Of a stretch of DNA of 64,000 nt, positions 31,819 through 40,820 are shown in pieces (the first letter of the stretch is position 1; each line of letters starts with the position of its first letter). The translations under genes were made by a program, and so were the position numbers. The notes under the pieces were generated by a model. It saw nothing but the letters and a program-made list of their open reading frames with translations, was not told the DNA's origin and made no database searches. This stretch comes from Sphaerulina vaccinii (lineage: Eukaryota; Ascomycota; Dothideomycetes; Mycosphaerellales; Mycosphaerellaceae). The stretch spans positions 1,488,001 through 1,552,000 of the forward strand of contig JAKUDP010000010.1 of the NCBI GenBank assembly GCA_022570795.1, in the 5' to 3' direction.

Positions 31819-34569
31819 ATGAGCTCTCGTAGGCAAATATCCGACAATGGACACGTACTCGACATACATGGCGGAGACTAACGTGCTGCCATGCAGTCAA
31901 GCAGTTCATCCGCAACGTGCGCGCGGCCAAGACGATCGCCGACGAGAGAGCTGTCGTACAGAAAGAGAGCGCAGCTATAAGAGCCAGTTTTCGAGAGGAG
32001 AGCCACGATCCGGACAGGCGGTACATACAATTCCATATCTCGGCAGCGGCTGAGACAAAGTAGACATGGACGGACACTTGCTGATGGCTATCGCAGGCGG
32101 AACAATGTCGCCAAACTCCTCTACCTCTTCACCCTTGGAGAGCGTACACACTTTGGTCAGATCGAATGTCTGAAGCTGCTGGCCTCGCCGCGCTTCGCGG
32201 ACAAGCGACTTGGCTACTTGGGCACGATGTTACTGCTCGACGAGAACCAGGAGGTGCTCACACTGGTCACGAACTCCTTGAAGAAGTAGGTGGAAAGAGG
32301 ACTGAGCTTCATATTGATGGTGACTGACGATGGACATAGTGACCTCAACCACAATAACCAGTACATCGTAGGTCTCGCTCTGTGTACACTGGGTAACATC
32401 GCCTCTATCGAAATGTCCCGAGACCTGTTTCCCGAAGTCGAGACCATCTTATCATCCTCCAATCCTTATATCCGACGGAAAGCAGCTCTGTGTGCAATGC
32501 GAATATGTCGAAAGGTGCCAGACCTCCAGGAGCACTTCCTTGAGAAAGCGAAACTCCTGCTGAACGATCGCAATCATGGCGTGCTATTGAGTGGCTTGAC
32601 TCTTGTGGTCAGCATGTGCGAAGCCGATGAAGAGGAAGGAGGCGAACAAGGCGTTGTGGATATGTTCAGGCCACTTACTGGAAGCCTCGTCAAAGTCCTC
32701 AAGGCCCTATCACAATCTGGATATGCTCCCGAGCACGATGTCACAGGCATCACGGATCCATTCCTACAAGTCAAGATCCTGAGACTGCTCAGAGTTCTAG
32801 GCCGAGGCGATCAGCAAACGAGCGAACAGATCAACGATATCCTTGCGCAAGTCGCAACGAACACCGAGGCGTCCAAGAATGTTGGCAACTCGATCCTCTA
32901 CGAAGCCGTTCTGACGATCCTGGATATCGAAGCTGACTCTGGTCTTCGAGTACTTGGCGTCAACATTCTGGGGAAATTCCTGTCAAACAGAGACAACAAC
33001 ATCAGGTACGTAGCCTTGAACACCTTGATCAAGGTCGTTGCGATTGAGCCAAATGCTGTGCAACGACATCGCAATACAGTACTGGACTGCTTGCGCGATC
33101 CCGATATCAGCATACGAAGGCGAGCGTTGGACCTTAGCTTCACGCTCATCAATGAGTCCAATGTACGGGTGCTCGTCAGAGAACTGCTGGCATTCCTGGA
33201 AGTTGCAGACAACGAGTTCAAACCGATCATGACGTCTCAGATTGGCATAGCCGCTGATCGCTTTGCTCCCAACAAGCGGTGGCACGTTGACACCATGCTA
33301 CGAGTGCTCAAGCTAGCAGGAAACTATATCAAGGAGCAGATACTAGCATCGTTCGTGCGACTGATAGCGACCACGCCTGATCTGCAAACATACTGCGCCC
33401 AGAAGCTCTACGCGGCACTGAGAGAGGACATCAGCCAAGAAGGCCTTAATTTAGCCGGAGCGTGGGTCATTGGTGAATATGGCGATGCTCTTATTCGCGG
33501 TGGTTCTTACGAGAAGGAAGAACTCGTGAAGGAGGTGAGGGAGGAAGAGATCGTCGATCTCTTCGCTGCGATACTCAACTCCAGCTATTCGGGACAGATC
33601 GTCACACAGTATATCATCACGGCTGCTATAAAACTCACAACGAGACTCCAGGACCCGGCTCAGGTGGACCGACTGCGAAGGCTACTGCTCAGTCGCCAAG
33701 CGGACCTGGATGTTGAGGTTCAACAAAGAGCTGTCGAGTACGGAAATCTCTTTGGTTACGAGCAAGTACGGCGTGGAGTGCTGGAACGCATGCCTGCCCC
33801 AGAGATCCGCGAGGAGCAGCGTGTGCTTGGCGAAGCGACCAAGAAACGGCATAGCAAGCTTCCGCCCAAGAAGAAGCCTAGCCAGATCACTGAGCAAGAC
33901 ATGCTTCTAGATCTCATGGGAGGAGACTCTGAACTTTCGACTGCTGGCACTGGTGTAACGCTGAATGGATCGCAACAACACAGTGCTGATCTCTTGGCAG
34001 ACATGCTAGGCGGTGCCGATTCCACCACTACATCTATGCAGAACACTTCGTCAGTCGTCAATGGACAATCTGCCCCTCAAAGCAACATGGACTCAATCAT
34101 GGATCTCTTCGGCTCACAGCCCTCAGCGACTGCGCCCTCAGCCACAACCAACGACATCCTGGGCACGACACCCCAAGCACATCCTGTGTACAACAAAATG
34201 GATCTCAGCTTGACCTTTAGCGTGCAGCGCACCGCACAGGCTGTCACAGTGTCAGCAAAGTTCCGAAACGTCAACCAATTCGATACATTCACTGCTCTCA
34301 ACCTGCAAGCCGCTGTGCCGAAGACACAGAAGCTACAATTACAAGCAATCAGCTCATCAGAGCTCGAAGGCGGCCAAGAAGCAACGCAGCAAATGCGTGT
34401 CACAAGCGTGCAAGGTGTAAGTCATTTCCTGAAAGTATCTGTCTTGCACACTATTCTAATCCGACTCTAGGCTCCGCCAGCGAAGTTGAGACTTCGACTA
34501 AAACTCACGTATGGCAAGAGTGGAGGCGCGCCTGTGACAGAGCAGGTGGACTGGTCTGAGCCAACTTAG
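31819..34569 (+). CDS. apl4: AP-1 clathrin adaptor complex, gamma-adaptin
   Basis: The large subunit of AP-1, which sorts cargo between the trans-Golgi network and endosomes and recruits clathrin. 832 residues from exons 31819-31828 (10 bases), 31897-32020, 32097-32285, 32340-34416 and 34471-34569. Spliced start: MSSLKQFIRNVRAAKTIADE. The trunk (Adaptin_N solenoid, about 5-580) contains RRNNVAKLLYLFTLGERTHF, ADKRLGYLGTMLLLDENQEV and NQYIVGLALCTLGNIAS. The hinge (about 600-690) has acidic/hydrophobic motifs (LLDLMGG, LLADMLGG, SIMDLFG) that suit clathrin or accessory-protein binding. The gamma-ear is at the end (LSLTFSVQRTAQAVTVSAKF, then APPAKLRLRLKLTYGKSGG). The full family architecture is present. 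It converges on TPT1, 350 bases between stops. Confidence 0.95.
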
Positions 34570-34919
34570 CATAAAGGTGATCGATACCCAGAACGTATCT
34601 CACCTTGGGTTGCTTCATGGTCTGATGCATAGATAGAGCTAGCACCGACTGGGTATGACAACAGCCATGCCAGGCGCCATAGCAGCCACGCAATCAACGG
34701 TTCAGCCGGCCCTTCACCGCTACAGTAGCCTCATTGCCATTAGCAGCGGGTTACGCAATAACAGATCTGGAGCACTAGCCATTCCCACAGATCTCTGCAC
34801 GCTTCCAACTCCACCCATAGTTCGTGCTGATCCAGAGAGAGCCTGTTATCTTACGAGTGTCGCCTGCTGCTCGAAAGTGATTGCAATTGTGCGGGCAGAT
34901 AGGTACCTGCTATAACGAC
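34570..34919. other. Convergent 3' intergenic region
   Basis: 350 bases between the gamma-adaptin and TPT1 stop codons. No gene, repeat or RNA signal recognised. Confidence 0.5.
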
Positions 34920-35753
34920 TCATTCACCATTCAATGATTTACCATCCTTCATCAGGATACTCCCGCCTCTAGTCCTGTCCTCAACTCTCTTAAAGAACTC
35001 CACCGGCAATAAACCATTCTCGTCACCTTCACTAAGAATGACACCATTATCGCTTACCCAGAATTTGATACCCGCTGCCATTGCCTTTTCAATATCAAAG
35101 AATATCAGAATCGTGCTTGATCTTCTCATGCCTGAGATGACAGGAGCCGTGTCACCCTCCTGTAGCTGTTCATTATCACTCTCGGCGATAGATCTGAAAC
35201 CTGCAGGTAATCCAGCAGCAAAGTGAACGTGGTTGCGACCCATTGGTTTGAGCCCTCCAGATGCCAGAATGAGCTTCAGAGCTGCTTTGTTCGTGCCGTG
35301 GATCACATTTTGTGGCAGATTCTCCTCGGTAATCGGCTTCAAGAGACCTTCACTCTCAATTTTCAAACTATGTCCTTGATTCGCACGAATCAGATAATCG
35401 CCAGGCTTATTCGATGGTAAAGCTGTCTGTCCCTCGACTGATGCGTCTGGTTCGGAAATTGGAACCATAGTGAAGCGCTTTTTGTCGTTGTCTTCTACGC
35501 ATTCTTTGATTTCGTCGAAGGTGACTTTGAGAGATTTCAGGTTTCGATTTGCCAGGACATCTTGGACGTTGGCGTAGCCTGCAGAATCTAGAGTGAGACC
35601 TTCTTTTTCTGCGCCGTGGCGGAGAAGCCAGGACATTTTTTTCGATACTTGGACATCTCGTGGTAGTGGACCTGAACTTCGTCCGCCACCGCCTCCTCCT
35701 CCTCGTCGACCGCCACCTCGACCTTCGCGCCTTCCGCCGCCTTTCTCAGCCAT
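34920..35753 (-). CDS. tpt1: tRNA 2'-phosphotransferase Tpt1
   Basis: Removes the 2'-phosphate left at the splice junction of tRNAs, using NAD+ and releasing ADP-ribose 1'',2''-cyclic phosphate. 277 residues, one exon; MAEKGG at 35753 is the first in-frame ATG. Family motifs: SKKMSWLLRHGAEKEGL (37-53, with Arg45 and His46), DYLIRANQGHSLKIES (the RxxxGHS core), NVIHGTNKAALKLIL, and GRNHVHFAAG, which together supply the Arg-His-Arg-Arg catalytic set. Residues 5-27 form a Gly/Arg-rich RGG-like tract, an addition to the minimal enzyme that could aid RNA binding. The C-terminal half carries the NAD-binding lobe (STILIFFDIEKAMAAGIKFW, SDNGVILSEG). Confidence 0.95.
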   Translation of the reverse strand: MAEKGGGRREGRGGGRRGGGGGGGRSSGPLPRDVQVSKKMSWLLRHGAEKEGLTLDSAGYANVQDVLANRNLKSLKVTFDEIKECVEDNDKKRFTMVPISEPDASVEGQTALPSNKPGDYLIRANQGHSLKIESEGLLKPITEENLPQNVIHGTNKAALKLILASGGLKPMGRNHVHFAAGLPAGFRSIAESDNEQLQEGDTAPVISGMRRSSTILIFFDIEKAMAAGIKFWVSDNGVILSEGDENGLLPVEFFKRVEDRTRGGSILMKDGKSLNGE

Positions 35754-36045
35754 ACAATCCTGCGGTTCTGGTTGTTGAATGATGATGTTATTGTGATGCA
35801 GGTTTTTGAAGAGCGAGATGTCAAGTTGGTCGTGAACTGGGTGGTCAAATGACTCGAACACGAAGCTTTCATAGCGCGGAACTCAACCTTAGTGGCGGTA
35901 ACAACAAGCTGACGCACAGACAGCAATGAGGTGAATGAAACTGTACGAAGCACTGTGCTCGATGCTACTAGTGAGGAAGAATAGCAATAACATCCATACT
36001 GACGCCTAAACTCCAGTCTTGGTACATATCTCTCACCTGCGCCCA
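35754..36045. other. TPT1 upstream region
   Basis: 292 bases between the TPT1 start and the stop of the next minus-strand gene. Expected to hold the TPT1 promoter; nothing else seen. Confidence 0.5.
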
Positions 36046-36736
36046 TTACTTCCCGTTCTTACCGCCGCCAAACATGCCTCCTATATAGCCACCGGCACCT
36101 TTGGCAGTATTCGTTACTCCTTCGCCCGCTGCTTTGGCAGTACCCACTGTGGAGTCGGTCACGCTGGCCGCAGCGCCGCCATAGCTACCATCATTGTCTT
36201 TCCCACCTCGCTCTGCTCGATTGACCCCTTCCTTGCTTACGGCGTCTCCAGCAGGTTGCAGAAGGCCTCCCTGTCCAACTTGGCCTGCAACGAGGTTGTT
36301 CACGCCGTCCTGAGAAGGTTGTAAGTAAAGCACTTTCCGACGCCGCACTTCCATCTGTTCGCATACCTGCAGATTGTCCACTTGCTCAACTCCAGTCACT
36401 TTGGTCTTGCCCAGAGTATCTGCTGGTATTAGTTGGGCGTCAGAGTGAGAGACGTCAGATACGGTCTATACCTTTGGTGGCATAGCTCGCCTTATTATCG
36501 TTGGTGAACCATCGCAAGTAGAGATCCTCTATCCAAGGCATCCAATTCTCTTTCTGATGCTGGTAGCCCTCTTTGATCCACTCAGAATAGGTTTTGCCCT
36601 GCTTCTTGTCTTCTGGTAAAGCATCAAAGGTCTGCTTCTTCTGTTCCTCTGTCATCTTGGACCATTGGTCGCTGCCAGTAGCTGATTCCCCGGCAGCCTG
36701 TGCTCCGCTTTGAGCCTGCTTAAGAGTATCTGTCAT
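36046..36736 (-). CDS. Small conserved fungal protein, unknown function
   Basis: 193 residues from minus-strand exons 36736-36472, 36419-36367 and 36309-36046. The N-terminal part is acidic/polar with the conserved stretch WSKMTEEQKKQTFDALPEDK, then KTYSEWIKEGY and KENWMPWIEDLYLRWF, an aromatic block likely to be a folded helix. The middle reads KTKVTGVEQVDNLQDGVNNL VAGQVGQGGLLQP. The tail is Gly/Ala/Asn-rich and ends GGYIGGMFGGGKNGK. The whole is hydrophilic, with no signal peptide or membrane span. I recall near relatives in other Pezizomycotina with the same three blocks, all unannotated. The second exon's acceptor has an alternative AG three bases upstream that would add Ala. The glycine-rich tail suggests a stress- or assembly-related disordered protein, but that is a guess. 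Confidence 0.8.
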
Positions 36737-37464
36737 TGCAAAGAGCTATTACTGCGACTGGAAATGCTGTGCTGCGACTTTCAGATGTAAGTACAATAAG
36801 AGATGGGTTTCGAGAAACTTGGTCATCTACACCCTCTGCCTATATCTGTGTCAACGAATCTCACTCAAGACCTGTATTGATAAATCCAGTGATTTTGTTG
36901 GCATCTACACCATCGCGCAGTTGTTGCTCCACTTCAACGTCACATACTGTGAACCTGGTTGTCACTCTGTAGTCCTGCGCCAGCTGTCCAGGTTCCAGTC
37001 CACATGGTGATGACGAAGCGACCCATGTGGCGGTGCTTGATGTCGAATACAGGTTTCTATCGCGTTGAGCAATGACGTTTGCCATCTTGCAAGTCTTGTG
37101 CGACCTTGATCCGTTTCACATCCATGTGTACTGTACACGTGGTCCAGCATATGTCGCGTGGTTGCAAGGAAAGAACGTACATTTAAGTATTAGTGCCACA
37201 GTGAAACTGCGGCCCCTGGAAGCCATGTATTCGATTGAAACACTATCGTACAGATCGTTATTGCGCGCAGCGAAAGCTGCTTGGTATCTCTCACAAGTGC
37301 GACAAAAAACAGAACGCCCCCTCGATGTCCATCGTGATGCATAATCGTGATACATTTTAGCAATAACGCTTTCAAATAAGAGTGTGCAAATGCACCCATT
37401 ACGAGACTTCTTCTGCTGCTCGTTGTATAGCCATACTAGCATACATCAGAGCACTAATAGAAGG
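36737..37464. other. Intergenic, 728 bases
   Basis: Lies between two minus-strand genes: promoter of the 193-residue protein and 3' end of the Ser/Arg-rich protein. Short frames overlap on both strands without protein character. No repeat or RNA gene recognised. Confidence 0.5.
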
Positions 37465-39579
37465 CTACTCGATCAGATGCTTAGGTCGATTAATGCTTGA
37501 TGTGCGGCTCGGCACTTTATTATACTGTTGTTCAGAAAGGTAGCCCCGACTCTGTGGTGAAGCGATGTCTTCTTCGAGGACGGGAGGTGTATCGTATTTT
37601 CGTCTAGCTGCTAGAGATTCTCGCAAGGAAGGAGTTCGACGCTGGGCTCCAGGAGATCGGTCTTGGTTCGAGCGGTCTTGACTGGAAAGGCGAGACGTGA
37701 CACGGAGGGACGACAAGTATTCAGTAAATGCGCGGGACGGTGGTCGATTGATTCGATCGTCATCTCCACGGACTTCTTCTCGATTCAGCTGAACTCGACT
37801 ACGCGTAGTTCTGCTGGGCACAGCACTAAGACGACGTAGAGGTTGTAGTCTATTGGAATGTGTTGGTGTCGATTCAGCCTCTGAAGCAGACATCCCGGCA
37901 TGAGACTGGGGACTGCGCGGGCTGATGTTGGCAATGTCTCTCAACGCGTCCGGACCAAGAAGGCTTGACTTGCGCTGCTCAAGGCGACTCATCGGCCTGC
38001 CAGCGCTCGGAGTGGGAATTGCTAAGCTGCTAGTGCGTGAGAACCTTCGCAAAGGTAGATCGGCAGCAGGAGATTCTAGCTGGGCCGGGGATGACACCAG
38101 AGGTGGTGTGTCTGGCTTGCTGTCGCGAAGTGAAATGCATAAGTCGGTCATGTTGCGACACAGATTATCCACTCTGCGTCGGACTTGACGCTCGTTCACC
38201 CCACCAGTAGTCGACGCGGCGGCGCTTCCTGTCAACGCTGCCAATTGCAACGCGTCCGCTACGACAGCTTCCAAATTGTGAAAGACGCTAGGCGGAAGAC
38301 CATCTCTTGATCTGCTCAGCGCATCATGCAGTAGCGGATGGAGATTGGCGCTTATGCTTCCGCCTTCGTTTTGTTCGGCTACTGACAGGGAAGGTGTGTC
38401 CTTTTGAGGACCTTCCAGGTCTTGCTTGCGCGATTGTTTGGGCGAGGAGTTTATGGTGGTGGGTGCGGTGGTTGCAGTGCGCGGACGGTCGCTAGAATCT
38501 CCCGATGCGGCTGCACTTATGGTCGTCGAAGGCTTCTTCTTGTCGCCAGACTCGAGCTTCTTGATACGCGATTTCAGCTCGTCCAGCTCATCCCACACAG
38601 TGTCTGCGGTTTGCGACTCCACTGACGAGTCCGTCCGTTGCTGGTCCGAGCTCTCGATTGGAGACTCCTGGGCCTCTAAGGCTGTAGCCAGTGAGATTTG
38701 CCGGCTATGATGTCGAGGCTCAGAGAAAGCCGTGTCGAAGGACTGGCGAGGCTCGGAATAGGCTGTGCCGAAGGAGGACCCTCTGCGACTGCGAGTATAG
38801 GCCTGGGAATCGGGCGAACGCGCGCGTTGTCGAGGCGAGATGGGCGAGGCATCAGCGTACTGCGAGGCTCTGGTGACGGAGCTCCTACGCGACGTGTCGT
38901 TGTTTTGCTGGAAGGCTTGTTGTTGTTGCTGGAAGATGCCTGACGACGCGCGCAGGCTGTCGAGGCGCGAATGAGGCCGCGCATATGAGTTTCCACTCGT
39001 GCTGGGACGTGCTATCATCATGTCGGCGGGCAGTGATCTCCGTTTCGAGGAGAAGGAGGCCCTAGACATCGAGCGGCGCAAAGAGGTGAGCGAGGTAGGA
39101 AGGTCGCGTTGTTCGTGGTAGTGGTCTCGTTCAGTTTCGTTTCCCAACTCCAAAAACAGGTCGTCCTGAGGTCGCCGTCGCTGCATCCCTTTCCGGTAGT
39201 CAGCGTGAAGCTGCTGCTGCGAGGGGTGTTGGGCCCGCTCCATTAAATTTGATGGGCTGGTCTCAGATGGCCTGCGCAGGGGTGATATCCTGTTCGAACT
39301 GTCCGGGATGCGCGTCTCCTTAGCCTCCGTGCTCGTGCCTGTAAGAAAACGTGCTGGAATCTGCGGGACCGATGGAATTGTATCGCGTTGGGCTGTCAGA
39401 GGGAGTGTACTGCTGCATCGTGTATTCCGGCTGGTGGAGGTGGTGCCAGTCGCGCTCTTGCTCCTCCTGTGTACTGCAGTCGTCGCGCCAGCAATCGTAG
39501 CACGGGCCGCTACGCTGCTCCTGCGCGTCATTTCGAAATCCATCGCGTCGAAGAACAGTTCGTCCGAGGACGACGACAT
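37465..39579 (-). CDS. Ser/Arg-rich conserved fungal protein with short coiled coil
   Basis: 704 residues, one exon; the first in-frame ATG is at 39579 (MSSSSDELFFDAMDFEM). Most of the protein is Ser/Arg/Pro-rich and probably disordered, with many RxxS sites suited to kinases. Two blocks look conserved: a short coiled coil TVWDELDELKSRIKKLESG near residue 325, and a helical block from about 412 (LHPLLHDALSRSR, VFHNLEAVVADALQLAAL) through ERQVRRRVDNLCRNMTDLCI near 470. I recall this same pair of blocks in a Pezizomycotina family that databases leave unnamed. No catalytic motif, signal peptide or membrane segment is visible. A scaffold or cytoskeleton-linked role would fit the shape but is unproven. 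Confidence 0.8.
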   Translation of the reverse strand: MSSSSDELFFDAMDFEMTRRSSVAARATIAGATTAVHRRSKSATGTTSTSRNTRCSSTLPLTAQRDTIPSVPQIPARFLTGTSTEAKETRIPDSSNRISPLRRPSETSPSNLMERAQHPSQQQLHADYRKGMQRRRPQDDLFLELGNETERDHYHEQRDLPTSLTSLRRSMSRASFSSKRRSLPADMMIARPSTSGNSYARPHSRLDSLRASSGIFQQQQQAFQQNNDTSRRSSVTRASQYADASPISPRQRARSPDSQAYTRSRRGSSFGTAYSEPRQSFDTAFSEPRHHSRQISLATALEAQESPIESSDQQRTDSSVESQTADTVWDELDELKSRIKKLESGDKKKPSTTISAAASGDSSDRPRTATTAPTTINSSPKQSRKQDLEGPQKDTPSLSVAEQNEGGSISANLHPLLHDALSRSRDGLPPSVFHNLEAVVADALQLAALTGSAAASTTGGVNERQVRRRVDNLCRNMTDLCISLRDSKPDTPPLVSSPAQLESPAADLPLRRFSRTSSLAIPTPSAGRPMSRLEQRKSSLLGPDALRDIANISPRSPQSHAGMSASEAESTPTHSNRLQPLRRLSAVPSRTTRSRVQLNREEVRGDDDRINRPPSRAFTEYLSSLRVTSRLSSQDRSNQDRSPGAQRRTPSLRESLAARRKYDTPPVLEEDIASPQSRGYLSEQQYNKVPSRTSSINRPKHLIE

Positions 39580-40820
39580 CTCGCGGTATCTTTGTGCATC
39601 CACAATAATCTACTTTCGCTTGCATGATATGGGTGGGAGAGAAACACCCGACTCTTATGGCTCCGACTATATGCTGGCCTACTCGGCCGTGAACCGTGGT
39701 CTTGCTCAAGGCCTCGCGAGCCAGGTACAGATCTGAAGGCATGACACGAACTTTAACCTAGATTTGCTATCCTCCGCCGACTCCTGGAGATGAGCCCAAG
39801 CAGACTAGCAACTCAGCCTTGGAGTGGCGAGCTCCTTCTCGTTGGCCATTTGACGAGCATGAGGGACGGCAGAGAATTCCATCGGCAACTGCGCTGATCA
39901 CCCGTGTCCAACCCGAATACCGTAGCAGCAAATGCTTCAAATGCTCTCGAAGCTGCCCCTGGCCCACCCGCCTAAAAGAAGACCCAACGCACAGCTTTCG
40001 AGTCCATGACTCTCAGGGGTACATACAACACTCGCAATGCACAACAAGGGCATTACGATTCACAGTATCTGTCAACTACCCGGCAGCTGTCAAGAGGTCA
40101 GCATCGGCAAGCCCGAATAATAATGTCGATAGACACTGTCTCGGCAGCATGCGAAATTTGCTGGTAGGTTGCGGGAGCCAGAATCTACTACTCCGAAACA
40201 TGAAACAAGGTGATCATAAGTCTGGAACTTTGCAAGGTCCTTTACAGTGAACGACGACATGGACGCCTGCCTCTTGCGTTATCTATTGCAAACTAGATAG
40301 TAGTTTAGTAAGGTAGTGAAATGATGCACAAGCTTGTGACTGCCTATAGCTAATATAGAGCTTGTCATTTAGTCTCACGGACATACCTGCAATACCACAT
40401 GCATGCACTGTCATCAGAACGTTAGCCAGGAGTCATTCGCTGGGCTATGGGTTCCTCTTCATCATATCACTTCGACAATTCTCCGCGATTTGAAAGACAC
40501 CTGTCGAATGGTGGCTTGTGGGTCCAGTCAAACTTCCGAGAAACGTGCTTGATGATCTGTGTGTAAGCTGGGCACCGCGCCATTACGGCTCAAGAGAGGG
40601 TGGTGAAGCATCCGGAGCAATTCTCAGAGAAGCGAGAGGTTTGAATATTTGATCGCTGACCGCGAAGGTGGCGATGTCAGACTCCCTTCCGTTCTACAAA
40701 CAGACGTCGTAACGATTCCAGAGCGCCTTCATAATGCATCGCCATGCGGTCCTACACCTTCATATCAGGAGCACTTTTCGGGTGCATGCCCTGCACTAAT
40801 CATTTCTATCAGATCACCGC
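39580..40820. other. Gene-poor interval, 1.24 kb
   Basis: Promoter side of the Ser/Arg-rich gene and 3' side of SUP35. A plus-strand frame at 39819-40250 (143 codons) has no domain and irregular composition; I do not call it. The stretch 40260-40660 is AT-richer, as in UTRs. Confidence 0.5.

Noticed and set aside
39819..40250. 143-codon plus-strand frame in the interval before SUP35
   Set aside because: No domain, no splice partner, irregular composition.
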